A DNA stretch of 64,000 nucleotides, taken from positions 82,632 through 146,631 of the forward strand of contig JAVBMA010000004.1 of NCBI GenBank assembly GCA_031553005.1, read 5' to 3'. The number at the start of each line of letters is the position of its first letter. The first letter of the stretch is position 1. Source of the DNA: RGIG9379 sp031553005. Lineage in GTDB: Bacteria > Bacteroidota > Bacteroidia > Bacteroidales > Paludibacteraceae. Made by a program: the position numbers and the translations under genes. The notes under the pieces are model-generated. The model saw only the letters and a list, made by a program, of their open reading frames with translations, was not told the DNA's origin and made no database searches. This document shows positions 1 to 8,741 of this stretch, one piece after another.

Positions 1-390
1 AATAACCATTTGACCTCTGTCGTAGAGCACTATGAAGTGCAACGCAAGGAGAACATTCTGGTTCATAAGAACCAATCGACCGGAGAATTCGAAGAGATTG
101 ACGAAAACTTGCCTGTTTCAATGAATATGTGGGGATTTACACCTGACTACTTTGTTCATTCGGAAGCCGATTTTAAGGAGTTTCTAAAAGCAAATGCAAA
201 TAACCTCAAGGCTGAATATGGTATTCCTACGATGGTAAACAAACTGATTCAGGATAAAACAGCGACAATTACAGTGCTGGATACTCCTTGCCATTGGTTT
301 GGTGTTACCTATATCGAAGATCGTCCGGCAGTAGTTGACAAAATTGAGAAATTGATTAAAGACGGTATTTATCCAAGCAAATTGTTTTAA
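1..390 (+). CDS. Sugar nucleotidyltransferase, C-terminal part (5' truncated by window edge)
   Basis: The frame is open from the first base, so the gene begins outside the window; the TTG at position 10 is not its start. About 129 residues remain. The segment WGFTPDYF, the pattern LKAEYGIPTMVNKLI and the ending DGIYPSKLF resemble the C-terminal part of Bacteroidota nucleotidyltransferases of the NTP_transferase fold, which make NDP-sugars from NTP and sugar 1-phosphate. The Rossmann-like N-terminal half with the nucleotide-binding signature is not visible, so the sugar specificity cannot be told. A galE homologue follows 77 bases downstream on the same strand, which fits a shared sugar-nucleotide role. 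Between them lie two short hairpins, GTCCC-aac-GGGAC (401-413) and CATAGGA-tataa-TCCTATG (about 429-447). Confidence 0.75.
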   Translation, partial: NNHLTSVVEHYEVQRKENILVHKNQSTGEFEEIDENLPVSMNMWGFTPDYFVHSEADFKEFLKANANNLKAEYGIPTMVNKLIQDKTATITVLDTPCHWFGVTYIEDRPAVVDKIEKLIKDGIYPSKLF

Positions 391-467
391 TTGTAAGGTT
401 AAGTCCCAACGGGACGAAATTATACAGCATAGGATATAATCCTATGTTTTTAAAGAAAATAAAAATT

Positions 468-1490
468 ATGAAAACCAGAATTTTAGTAACAGGTGGAACA
501 GGTTACATTGGTTCACACACAGTTGTAGAATTGATTAATGCAGGTTATGACCCTCTTATTATAGATAATCTTTCAAATTCCAACATTGGAGTTTTGGATG
601 GAATAAAAAAAATTACCGGAAAGACGCCCGTTTTTGAAAATATTGATTGCAAAGATTATTCAGACCTGAATTCTTTTTTTGAAAAATATCAGAATATAAA
701 GGCGATTGTCAATTTTGCTGCAAGTAAGGCCGTTGGTGAGTCTGTCGAAAAACCATTGCTTTATTATCGCAATAATCTTGTTTCCCTTATCAATTTGCTG
801 GAAATTATGCCTAAGCATGATGTGGAAAATTTTATTTTTTCTTCATCCTGTACGGTTTACGGACAACCCGATGTGCTTCCCGTAACCGAACAATCTCCGA
901 TTAAACCTGCCACTTCTCCTTATGGGAGTACCAAGCAAATGAGTGAGACTATTCTAACCGATACAATTCACGCATTTCCTCAAATGAAAGCTATTCTGTT
1001 GAGGTATTTCAATCCGATAGGAGCGCATCCGAGCAGTGAAATAGGAGAGTTGCCGAATGGAGTCCCTAACAACCTGCTTCCGTTTGTTACGCAGACAGCT
1101 ATTGGCATTCGTCCGAAGTTACGTGTGTTTGGCGATGATTATAATACTGAAGATGGTAGCTGTATACGAGACTTTATCAATGTGGTGGATTTGTCAAGAG
1201 CACATGTCGTTGCCGTTGAAAGGTTATTGAAAGGAAAAGAAAAAGAGAACGTTGAGATATTCAACCTTGGCACAGGCCGTGGACTTTCCGTATTGGAAAT
1301 TATCCATGCTTTTGAAAAAGCAACAGGAGTAAAAGTACCTTATGAAATAGCCCCAAGACGTGAAGGTGATATTGAAAAAGTCTGGGCAGATACAACTTTT
1401 GCCAATCAGGAATTGGGTTGGGTTGCACAAGAATCGTTGGAGGATACTTTGCGCTCGGCTTGGAATTGGGAGTTGAAGCTCAAACAATAA
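468..1490 (+). CDS. galE: UDP-glucose 4-epimerase
   Basis: Interconverts UDP-glucose and UDP-galactose in the cytoplasm (Leloir pathway and supply of galactose for surface glycans). From the chosen start the protein is 340 residues, the usual GalE length. It opens with the NAD-binding motif TGGTGYIGSH, has the catalytic Ser-Tyr-Lys set (SSSCTVYG and YGSTKQMSE) and the C-terminal block EIAPRREGDIEKVWAD typical of GalE. An upstream ATG at 444 would add eight Lys-rich residues (MFLKKIKI); I chose the ATG at 468 because the Rossmann strand then starts at residue 4, as in the family. It follows a nucleotidyltransferase gene and is followed by a strong hairpin terminator shared with convergent recQ. 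Confidence 0.95.
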   Translation: MKTRILVTGGTGYIGSHTVVELINAGYDPLIIDNLSNSNIGVLDGIKKITGKTPVFENIDCKDYSDLNSFFEKYQNIKAIVNFAASKAVGESVEKPLLYYRNNLVSLINLLEIMPKHDVENFIFSSSCTVYGQPDVLPVTEQSPIKPATSPYGSTKQMSETILTDTIHAFPQMKAILLRYFNPIGAHPSSEIGELPNGVPNNLLPFVTQTAIGIRPKLRVFGDDYNTEDGSCIRDFINVVDLSRAHVVAVERLLKGKEKENVEIFNLGTGRGLSVLEIIHAFEKATGVKVPYEIAPRREGDIEKVWADTTFANQELGWVAQESLEDTLRSAWNWELKLKQ

Positions 1491-1580
1491 TACAAACAAT
1501 AAGGCTTGAAAATTAAGCCCATTCGGGCTATGACCAATGCATAACCTTATCCAAAACTCAGGTTATTAATACATTAAAAG

Positions 1581-1626
1581 GCAAGAAAGACTCAGATATT
1601 ATTAAAATATTCTGAGTCTTTCTTGC
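1581..1626. terminator. Bidirectional terminator between galE and recQ
   Basis: Inverted repeat with arms GCAAGAAAGACTCAGA / TCTGAGTCTTTCTTGC plus a few more AT pairs, one single-base indel near the loop. It lies between the convergent 3' ends of galE (+) and recQ (-). The core AAAGACT...AGTCTTT resembles the other long terminator palindromes in this window. Confidence 0.75.
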
Positions 1627-1652
1627 TTCTGTGGTTAATCTCTCTTTTATTA

Positions 1653-3848
1653 TCAATTCCCCATTTCAGATAGGAATTTTATACGAACTAACCGGATTTC
1701 TTCTTCGGTAAAATCATTTTCTCCCAGTTCATCAAGCGCTGATTGAACATCGTCCGATTCTGCCTCATCTTTAAAATAAGAGAACACTTCGTCAATACGT
1801 TCTTCATCCATAATCTGATTCAGGAAATAGTTGATATTGATTTTTGTTCCCGAGTAAACGATTGCTTCTATCTCGTCCAGTAATTCGCTAAATTCCAATC
1901 CTTTGGATTCTGCGATATCATCCAATGCTATTTTTCGGTCAATAGCTTGAATAATAGATACTTTTAGCTTTGATTTATTGGCTACCGAACGGACGCGTAA
2001 ATCTTCTGGACGTTCTATCTCGTTTTCCTGTACATGCGTACGTATGAGTTTAACAAACTCTTCGCCGAAGCGTTTTGCTTTTCCTGCACCTACGCCGGGA
2101 ATATTTTGCAGTTCGTCGATAGATATCGGATAAGTAGTTGCCATTGCTTCCAATGACGGATCCTGAAAGATGACAAATGGCGGCAGCTCTAACTTTTTGG
2201 CAAGTTTTTTCCTTAAATCCTTCAACATCGAAAAAAGTACCGGGTCAACAGCGCAAGAACCTCCACCTTTAAGAGGAGCATCGTCAACTTCGGCTTCATC
2301 GTCGTCATTGTCTGCCGTGATCATAAAGGATTTTGGTTTGTTCAGAAAATCTTTTCCTGCTTTAGTGATTTTCAGGATACCATAATTCTCAATATCTTTT
2401 GAAAGATAGCCGGATATCATGGCTTGTTGTATTACTGTTTGCCATGTCTTTTCGCTTTCGTCTTTTCCTTCTCCGAAAGTATCTATTTCTTCATTGTGAT
2501 TATAGGATATTATTTCGGAACTTTCTTTTCCCATTATAACATCAATCACATATTCTGCTTTAAATTTTTCTTTTAATGCTACTATAGTTTCTAAAACAGT
2601 ACATAGCAGTTCTTTTCCTTCCACCTGTTTCTTGGGGTTTAAACAATTATCACAATTACTACAATTCTCTTCTTTACTCTCCTCTCCGAAATAATGTAAT
2701 AAGACTTTTCTCCGGCATACGGAAGTTTCGGCATAACCGGCGGTCTCCAATAAAAGCTGCTTTCCTATTTCCTGTTCCGCAATGGGTTTTCCTTGCATGA
2801 ATTTTTCTAACTTTTGCAAGTCTTTATTTGAATAGAAAGCGATGCATTGTCCTTCTCCCCCGTCTCTTCCAGCCCTTCCGGTCTCTTGATAATATCCTTC
2901 GAGGCTTTTGGGTATGTCATAATGAATCACATATCTTACATCCGGCTTGTCGATTCCCATTCCGAAAGCGATTGTCGCTACAATAACTTCTACTTTTTCC
3001 ATCAGGAAACTGTCCTGATTACCGGAGCGGGTCGAACTGTCCATCCCTGCATGGTACGCAAGCGCATTAATTCCATTCACGCATAGCATCTCAGCAAGTT
3101 CTTCTACTTTTTTCCGGCTCAGGCAATAGATTATGCCCGATTTCCCTTCCTGAGATTTGATATATTTTATAATTTCCTTATCTACGTCATTTCTTTTCGG
3201 GCGAACTTCGTAAAAGAGGTTTGCGCGATTGAATGATGATTTGAATACGGTCGCTTCAGTCATTCCAAGATTTTTCTGGATATCATGTTGGACTTTCGGC
3301 GTAGCCGTAGCTGTTAATGCAATAAGCGGGGCTTGTTGGCCTATTTCTGATATTATGGGGCGAATACGCCGGTATTCCGGTCTGAAATCATGCCCCCACT
3401 CGGAAATACAGTGTGCTTCGTCTACAGCATAAAAAGAAATTTTTATTTGTCGGAGAAAATCGACATTTTCTTCCTTTGTCAAAGATTCGGGAGCGACATA
3501 TAAGAGTTTTGTCTTACCTGATAGAATATCGGATTTTACATTTTCTATGGCAACTTTCGTTAAGGAAGAGTTGATAAAATGAGCAATTCCGTCTTCTTCG
3601 CTGAAATTCCGCATTGCATCCACCTGATTTTTCATCAGGGCTATCAGAGGGGAAATAACCACAGCGGTGCCTTCCATCATCAGGGAGGGCAACTGGTAAC
3701 ATAAAGATTTTCCTCCACCTGTAGGCATCAGTACAAACGTATCCTTCCCGTCTAATACATTACGGATAATGATCTCCTGATTACCTTTGAATGTGTCAAA
3801 TCCAAAATGTAACTTTAATTGCTCTATTAGTTCGTTTTCTTTTATCAT
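1653..3848 (-). CDS. recQ: ATP-dependent DNA helicase RecQ
   Basis: A 731-residue superfamily 2 helicase that unwinds DNA 3' to 5' during recombination repair and processing of stalled forks. Visible in order: motif I MPTGGGKS (residues 41-48), motif II DEAH (143-146), motif III ALTATAT, motif VI QETGRAGRDG, the RQC zinc cysteines (VCRRKVLLHYFG and ENCSNCDNC), a winged-helix region and an HRDC domain (ELQNIPGVGAGKAKRFG). After HRDC there is an acidic C-terminal extension of roughly 90 residues, common in Bacteroidota RecQ. It lies downstream of clpX on the same strand (107-base gap), as in the clpP-clpX-recQ order seen in many Bacteroidales, so it may be co-transcribed with the protease genes. 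Confidence 0.97.
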   Translation of the reverse strand: MIKENELIEQLKLHFGFDTFKGNQEIIIRNVLDGKDTFVLMPTGGGKSLCYQLPSLMMEGTAVVISPLIALMKNQVDAMRNFSEEDGIAHFINSSLTKVAIENVKSDILSGKTKLLYVAPESLTKEENVDFLRQIKISFYAVDEAHCISEWGHDFRPEYRRIRPIISEIGQQAPLIALTATATPKVQHDIQKNLGMTEATVFKSSFNRANLFYEVRPKRNDVDKEIIKYIKSQEGKSGIIYCLSRKKVEELAEMLCVNGINALAYHAGMDSSTRSGNQDSFLMEKVEVIVATIAFGMGIDKPDVRYVIHYDIPKSLEGYYQETGRAGRDGGEGQCIAFYSNKDLQKLEKFMQGKPIAEQEIGKQLLLETAGYAETSVCRRKVLLHYFGEESKEENCSNCDNCLNPKKQVEGKELLCTVLETIVALKEKFKAEYVIDVIMGKESSEIISYNHNEEIDTFGEGKDESEKTWQTVIQQAMISGYLSKDIENYGILKITKAGKDFLNKPKSFMITADNDDDEAEVDDAPLKGGGSCAVDPVLFSMLKDLRKKLAKKLELPPFVIFQDPSLEAMATTYPISIDELQNIPGVGAGKAKRFGEEFVKLIRTHVQENEIERPEDLRVRSVANKSKLKVSIIQAIDRKIALDDIAESKGLEFSELLDEIEAIVYSGTKININYFLNQIMDEERIDEVFSYFKDEAESDDVQSALDELGENDFTEEEIRLVRIKFLSEMGN

Positions 3849-3955
3849 AAGAACGTTTTCTTTAACCGATAAAACAGATTCCGCTAAAGCAGCATTTGGA
3901 TTGAGAAAGCAAAAATAAATACTTCTTTCACTTTCTCAAATTTTTCTGCAAGAAA

Positions 3956-5191
3956 TTACGCTGCTTTCAAATTTTCAATATTCATTTTCCGGAGTTTGTT
4001 TTTTACATATTCTAATGTAATATGTAGCTCTTTTTCTCCTGATGAAGGCATTTCAAACATTACATCTATCATAATTGTCTCGACAATAGACCGTAAACCT
4101 CTTGCTCCAAGTTTAAATTCAACAGCCTTGTCTACAATAAATTCAAATACGGACTCTTCAAATGTCAAATTTATATTATCCATTGAAAAGAGCTTTATGT
4201 ATTGTTTTATGATAGAATTTTTCGGTTCAGTGAGAATTTGACGCAGAGCGCTCCTGTCTAACTGATTCAGGTGGCAGAGCATTGGCAAGCGTCCTATTAT
4301 TTCGGGAATCAGCCCGAATGATTTCAGGTCTTGCGGCGATATATATTGCAGCAGGTTTTCCGAATCAATCTTTTCTTTTGATTTGGAAGCTGCATATCCT
4401 ACTACTTTAGTGTTTAGCCTGTTGGCAATTTTTCGTTCGATACCATCGAAGGCTCCGCCGCAGATAAAGAGAATATTTTTCGTGTTTACTGCAATCATTT
4501 TTTGGTCGGGATGCTTTCTTCCGCCTTGCGGGGGAACGTTTACAACAGAACCTTCCAGTAATTTCAGTAATCCTTGCTGAACGCCTTCACCGCTAACGTC
4601 GCGGGTTATGGACGGATTGTCTCCTTTGCGTGCTATTTTATCAATTTCGTCTATAAATACAATTCCTCTTTCGGCTGCTTTTACGTCATAATCGGATACT
4701 TGCAATAACCGGGAAAGAATACTCTCGATGTCTTCACCTACATAACCGGCTTCCGTCAGTACGGTTGCATCTACGATGGTAAAAGGTACATGCAGCAGGC
4801 GTGCGATTGTTTTTGCCAACAATGTTTTTCCCGTACCGGTAGAACCAACCATGATAATATTTGATTTTTCAATCTCAACATCATCATTTTCATCTGCGTT
4901 CTGAAGTAATCTTTTGTAGTGATTGTATACTGCTACCGATAGTGTCTTTTTTGCATCATCTTGTCCGATAATGTATTGGTCTAGAAATTTCTTTATTTCT
5001 ACCGGCTTTGGTAAATTCTTTTTATTTATTCCAAAATTGTCCGATGAACTTTTTTTTCGGCTTTCTTGTATAATACTATTAACCTGTTCCGCACAAAAAG
5101 TGCAAATATTAGCATTTATTCCTGTTATCAGAAGGCCTACTTCTTTTTCTGATCTTCCGCAGAAACTGCATTTCTCACCTGTTTTTGCCAT
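3956..5191 (-). CDS. clpX: ATP-dependent Clp protease ATP-binding subunit ClpX
   Basis: A 411-residue AAA+ unfoldase that feeds tagged or damaged proteins to ClpP. The N-terminal zinc-binding domain has its four cysteines at C8, C11, C30 and C33. Walker A is GSTGTGKT (116-123), the pore loop GYVG lies at 149-152 and Walker B ends in DEID (181-184). The ClpP-docking loop and C-terminal small domain (KLGARGLRSIVE) are present, and the length is normal. It is 105 bases downstream of clpP on the same strand, so the two probably form one operon. Adapter proteins or SsrA/tmRNA are not encoded in the window. Confidence 0.98.
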   Translation of the reverse strand: MAKTGEKCSFCGRSEKEVGLLITGINANICTFCAEQVNSIIQESRKKSSSDNFGINKKNLPKPVEIKKFLDQYIIGQDDAKKTLSVAVYNHYKRLLQNADENDDVEIEKSNIIMVGSTGTGKTLLAKTIARLLHVPFTIVDATVLTEAGYVGEDIESILSRLLQVSDYDVKAAERGIVFIDEIDKIARKGDNPSITRDVSGEGVQQGLLKLLEGSVVNVPPQGGRKHPDQKMIAVNTKNILFICGGAFDGIERKIANRLNTKVVGYAASKSKEKIDSENLLQYISPQDLKSFGLIPEIIGRLPMLCHLNQLDRSALRQILTEPKNSIIKQYIKLFSMDNINLTFEESVFEFIVDKAVEFKLGARGLRSIVETIMIDVMFEMPSSGEKELHITLEYVKNKLRKMNIENLKAA

Positions 5192-5296
5192 ATTATAGAT
5201 TCTCTTTGAATAATTAATGGAGTTGCCTTACGAAGGCACTCATTCCGCTTGTATTTAAAAATACAAGATATTTTGCCACTTAATTATTCGCCGGAT

Positions 5297-5974
5297 TTAT
5301 TTTGATTTATTTCGGATTAAAACTTCGTCGATCATTCCATATTCTTTAGCTTCGGTAGATGTCATCCAGTAATCACGGTCGGAATCTTTTTCGATTCGTT
5401 CATAAGTGTTTCCCGAATGGTCTGCAATAATATTGTATAGTTCTTTTTTTAATTTTTGGATTTCCCGTGCAGTAATTTCAATATCGGAAGCTTGCCCTTG
5501 AGCACCACCCATAGGTTGGTGAATCATAATTCTTGCATGTTTCAAGGCGGAGCGTTTCCCTTTTGTTCCTGCAACAAGGAGTACTGCTCCCATCGATGCT
5601 GCCATTCCCGTGCAGATTGTCGCGATATCACAACCAATGTATTGCATTGTGTCATAAATGCCTAATCCAGCATAAACGGATCCTCCGGGAGTATTCAGGT
5701 AAATCGAAATATCTTTTCCCGGATCGGCAGAATCCAGATACAATAGTTGTGCTTGGATTACATTTGCAGTGTAGTCATCAACCTGAGTCCCTAAAAAAAT
5801 GATGCGATCCATCATTAATCTTGAGAAAACATCCATCTGGGTAACATTTAACTGGCGTTCTTCCAGAATACTTGGAGAGATATAGCTGTTGCTTGCCATA
5901 CCCATGTATTGATCTAATGCCAAACCATTCATACCTAAATGGCCGGTTGCGAATTTTCTAAAATCGTTATTCAT
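5297..5974 (-). CDS. clpP: ATP-dependent Clp protease proteolytic subunit
   Basis: A 225-residue serine peptidase forming the barrel degraded by ClpX-delivered substrates. Catalytic Ser127 (GMAASMGAV), His152 (MIHQPMGG) and Asp201 (DSDRDYWM) are all present, as is the oxyanion-hole segment NTPGGSV. The N-terminal region of about 30 residues ahead of the conserved fold is longer than in E. coli ClpP and may be a propeptide or a late start. It is the first gene of the clpP-clpX(-recQ) group. The trigger factor gene tig, often just upstream in Bacteroidales, is not here; instead there is a 1.2-kb gene-free gap. Confidence 0.97.
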   Translation of the reverse strand: MNNDFRKFATGHLGMNGLALDQYMGMASNSYISPSILEERQLNVTQMDVFSRLMMDRIIFLGTQVDDYTANVIQAQLLYLDSADPGKDISIYLNTPGGSVYAGLGIYDTMQYIGCDIATICTGMAASMGAVLLVAGTKGKRSALKHARIMIHQPMGGAQGQASDIEITAREIQKLKKELYNIIADHSGNTYERIEKDSDRDYWMTSTEAKEYGMIDEVLIRNKSK

Positions 5975-5998
5975 TGTCTTTCTTTCTAATTTTTTCTA

Positions 5999-6006
5999 CA
6001 AACTTA
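5999..6006 (-). promoter_or_regulatory. Candidate -7 element of the clpP promoter
   Basis: On the minus strand this reads TAAGTTTG, a match to the Bacteroidota -7 consensus TAnnTTTG, 24 bases before the clpP start. No convincing -33 TTG is seen at the expected distance. Confidence 0.45.
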
Positions 6007-6271
6007 CAGAAATAAGTTTTTAAAATGTAAACTCTAAAATAAAAAACTTTTCCCGGAACAACTAATACTTTAATCTTTTTTTATGGTAAAGCATAAAAAT
6101 AAAGATTTTGTTCAAATTTGACCGCACTTTTTTGTTTGTTTTTTGTTATTCATATTAAATGAAGTTGAAAATATACCGGGTTTCTTTGAAATAAAAAGAT
6201 TGTTTATGAGCGTATATAAGTAAATGTATACATATAGTCCTAAATTATTTAATTTTTATGTATAAATATTA

Positions 6272-6301
6272 TTGTATAAAATATAAATAGTTTTATATTT
6301 G
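6272..6301 (+). promoter_or_regulatory. Bacteroidota-type promoter inside the clpP upstream gap
   Basis: TTG (6272-6274), 19 bases, then TATATTTG (6294-6301), which matches the Bacteroidota sigma-ABfr pattern TTG-N19-TAnnTTTG. The region is very AT-rich, so a chance match is possible, but the next plus-strand signal is a strong terminator at 6552-6590. Confidence 0.4.
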
Positions 6302-6307
6302 AAAATA

Positions 6308-6590
6308 TATTTATCGAAATATTAGGATTTAAATGATAAGTGATTGTTTTTTATTATTTTTGGCTCGATTTATTGTTTGATTATTAGGTTTTTTGAGGCT
6401 ATTGTACAAAAGTATAATACTGTTCAAAAGAAATTTTATATAATATTGCAAATAGAAAAAGATATTTAAGTAAATAGATAAAAATAGAATAACTAAAAAA
6501 TAGCTGTTTCTTTAACTGAAGCTTAATTATATTATACTTGTTTTTATTTGTAATTCTCTGCTGCAATAGCAGCAGAGAATTTTTTCAAAA
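6308..6590 (+). ncRNA. Candidate untranslated small transcript
   Basis: The interval between the promoter-like 6272-6301 and the T-tailed hairpin at 6552-6590 has no ORF of useful length in any frame and no recognised RNA family. A transcript would be about 280 nt, very AT-rich, ending in a GC-containing hairpin. This is inferred only from the pairing of promoter and terminator; no conserved structure was recognised. Confidence 0.25.
6552..6590 (+). terminator. Rho-independent terminator (plus strand)
   Basis: A perfect 13-bp stem, AATTCTCTGCTGC / GCAGCAGAGAATT, with an AATA loop, followed by a T tract (TTTTTC). The T tract is only on the plus-strand side, yet no plus-strand gene lies upstream; the nearest genes on both sides are on the minus strand. 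Confidence 0.7.
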
Positions 6591-6684
6591 AATAATTTCG
6601 GTTAGAATAATTGAATTAGACATTGGTTAGACCAATAAACGATATACATATTCTCTTAGAAGAATAATTGAAAAGAGTTTTACT

Positions 6685-6747
6685 ATGAAATCTTTGGTTG
6701 TAGGCAGAAGAAGGCGTTGGGAGGGATCCTAACGCTTCTTTTTTTTA
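6685..6747 (+). other. 15-codon ORF running into a terminator hairpin
   Basis: ATG at 6685 opens a 15-residue frame, MKSLVVGRRRRWEGS, ending TAA at 6730-6732. The second half is the left arm and loop of a hairpin (AGAAG[G]CGTT / AACGCTTCT, 6709-6739) followed by a run of T to 6747. Upstream lie small palindromes (ATTGGT-tag-ACCAAT at 6622-6636). It could be a tiny Arg-rich peptide, a leader, or simply the end of a small RNA. No plus-strand gene follows, so classical attenuation is unlikely. Confidence 0.3.
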
Positions 6748-7102
6748 TAGTTTGATGCAAATAAGATGGTATTCAACGCTAAGTTACCTGTTCTTTGTTT
6801 GTAATGTGTTGATTTATAATTGAATATAAGTAAAGCTGTTACTTGCATACTTTCAAAATGGACAAATCGAATCATTAAGATTTAAAGAGATTTACTTGCC
6901 TTTATAAAAAAGAAGCTCCATTTAAGCCCTCAATTTTTTTTAAGAAACATCAGCTTTACTGAATAGATAATCGAAAAAGAGCCGGATTCCTAGATTTTTG
7001 TTTACTATAAAGGAACCGGAAATTTCTGTTTCCAATGACCAATTCCCACCCTTATCTGTATTTTTTTGACAGACCTATTCTATTACTTGAATTTTCCGAG
7101 AA

Positions 7103-7153
7103 GAATAAAAAATGTCTCAAAAGTTTTTTAGAATTCCGCATTTTTTTGAGACA
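7103..7153 (-). terminator. Terminator of the beta-barrel gene
   Basis: Inverted repeat TGTCTCAAAA (7113-7122) / TTTTGAGACA (7144-7153). Read on the minus strand it is followed by TTTTTTATTC. It lies 59 bases past the stop of the barrel gene. Confidence 0.6.
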
Positions 7154-7211
7154 GAGAAAACTTATAGATGCTTTTAATTAGTTTCCTGAAGTAGCTAATA
7201 TTTTCCCGCTT

Positions 7212-7814
7212 CTAGAAAATTAAAAAACCTACGGAAAGCGCAAAGTTCCGGTTTTTAGTAGTTATATCATAAGGGCCATTGTATAGGTTTTTGGTTCCCA
7301 ACTGATAGCATAAACTGACTTGCAGTTTATTGAAAATCTCCGCTCCCAATGTTGCTCCGAAACCAAAATCAGAGCGGTCAAAATCTTCGCTTACCCATTC
7401 GGTCGAATTGTCGGCTCCGTTTACTTCAATGTTGACCGGAAACGAAAAGTAAGGACCTATTCCTATATAAGGCTTAATAATTGGTATTATCCCCAATGTC
7501 CAGCGCACATAAATAGGAATATCGATATAATCGAAACGATTTTTTATATCAAATCCGCTGACCGTGTAGTTGCTTCCTTTCTGCGAATAGAGCACTTCAG
7601 CCTGTACTCCCAATCCGATAATCGGTATTCTTACTTCGGAAAGTATTCCTGCATGAAAACTGGTGTACCCCGATGGATTTAAATCGTTACCATTATAAGA
7701 TATGGACTGGTCGGCAAAATTTCCACCGCCTTTTACTCCGAAACGTATGAGTTGTGCATGTCCGGCTGATGCAGCGAAAATGGACAGAAGTAGTAGTAAG
7801 GTATATTTTTTCAT
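7212..7814 (-). CDS. PorT-family outer membrane beta-barrel protein
   Basis: A 200-residue exported protein. The signal peptide MKKYTLLLLLSIFAASAGHA is followed by alternating hydrophobic beta strands with Gly and aromatic residues (IRFGVKGGGNF at the N terminus, NFALSVGFLIF at the C terminus with a final aromatic), the pattern of 8-stranded PorT/OMP_b-brl barrels of Bacteroidota. The exact role is unknown; such proteins are abundant in the phylum. It stands alone on the minus strand with its own terminator. Confidence 0.75.
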   Translation of the reverse strand: MKKYTLLLLLSIFAASAGHAQLIRFGVKGGGNFADQSISYNGNDLNPSGYTSFHAGILSEVRIPIIGLGVQAEVLYSQKGSNYTVSGFDIKNRFDYIDIPIYVRWTLGIIPIIKPYIGIGPYFSFPVNIEVNGADNSTEWVSEDFDRSDFGFGATLGAEIFNKLQVSLCYQLGTKNLYNGPYDITTKNRNFALSVGFLIF

Positions 7815-8032
7815 ATTATAATAAGAATGAAAATGAGGTTTTGTTAATATTGATATGCTAACATCTTTTAAAAGAAAACAATTTACAATGAAAAATGTTG
7901 AACAGGAAGGTCTATTATTTTATTTAGAGAGGCAGGTTAAATTTATTGTTACATTTTTAATAGACTAGTAACCCCGCAGCTTTCACTTTTCACCTTTCCC
8001 CTTTCACTTTTCATCTTTCCCCTATTTATTCC

Positions 8033-8040
8033 TATCTTTG
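8033..8040 (+). promoter_or_regulatory. -7 element of the TsaC-like gene
   Basis: TATCTTTG matches TAnnTTTG, 17 bases before the ATG. The sequence just upstream (about 7979-8022) is a pyrimidine-rich CTTTCAC repeat, so a -33 element, if any, would lie within that repeat. Confidence 0.55.
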
Positions 8041-8057
8041 CCGAAAATATAAGAAAT

Positions 8058-8669
8058 ATGTTAGTCAGAATTTATCCGGAGAATCCGAATCCCCGGGAAA
8101 TAGAAAAGGTAGTGCAGTTTCTTCGCGACGGTGGCTTGGTTGTTTACCCCACAGATACGATTTACGGGCTTGGATGCGATATTTTCAATACAAAAGGAAT
8201 CGAAAAAATATGCAGGTATAAAAATATTGATCCCAAGAAAGCCGACTTATCGTTTATATGCCATGATTTAAGCAATATCAGCGAATATGCCAAGGTGGAC
8301 AATGCAACGTTTAAGTTGATGAAAAAGAATCTGCCGGGAGCATTCACGTTTATATTAAAAGGAAATAATAATCTGCCTAAACTTTTCCGGACTAAAAAAA
8401 CAGTCGGGATTCGTGTCCCTGATAATAACATTGCCAGAGAACTCGTGCGGGAACTGGGAAATCCGATCCTTTCTGCCTCTGTACGCGATAAGGACGACGA
8501 GATTCTGGAGTATTTCACAGATCCGGAGTTGATAGAAGAAAGATGCGGACATATTGCCGATGTGGTGATTAATGCCGGTTTTGGAACCATAGAACCATCA
8601 ACTGTAGTCGATTGTACCGGAGAAGAACCCGTCATAGTCCGCCAAGGAAAAGGCATCCTGGAGTGGTAA
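8058..8669 (+). CDS. L-threonylcarbamoyladenylate synthase (TsaC/YrdC/Sua5 type)
   Basis: Makes threonylcarbamoyl-AMP from threonine, bicarbonate and ATP, the first step of t6A37 tRNA modification. The 203 residues are a single YrdC domain: YPTDTIYGLGCDIF near residue 30, ADLSFICHD, the core strand GVRVPD-like block (VGIRVPDN) and the C-terminal STVVDCTG and VRQGKG. It has no Sua5 C-terminal domain. The KxR-like region is CRYKNIDPKKADLSF. YciO-type paralogues of unknown role look similar, so the assignment to the tRNA pathway is likely but not certain. Nearby genes do not help. Confidence 0.85.
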   Translation: MLVRIYPENPNPREIEKVVQFLRDGGLVVYPTDTIYGLGCDIFNTKGIEKICRYKNIDPKKADLSFICHDLSNISEYAKVDNATFKLMKKNLPGAFTFILKGNNNLPKLFRTKKTVGIRVPDNNIARELVRELGNPILSASVRDKDDEILEYFTDPELIEERCGHIADVVINAGFGTIEPSTVVDCTGEEPVIVRQGKGILEW

Positions 8670-8741
8670 CCCCCCTTCCAACCCTTCTCCCTCTCTCTTA
8701 TATAACTTTCACCTTTCACTTTTCACCTCTCAACTACCCCC

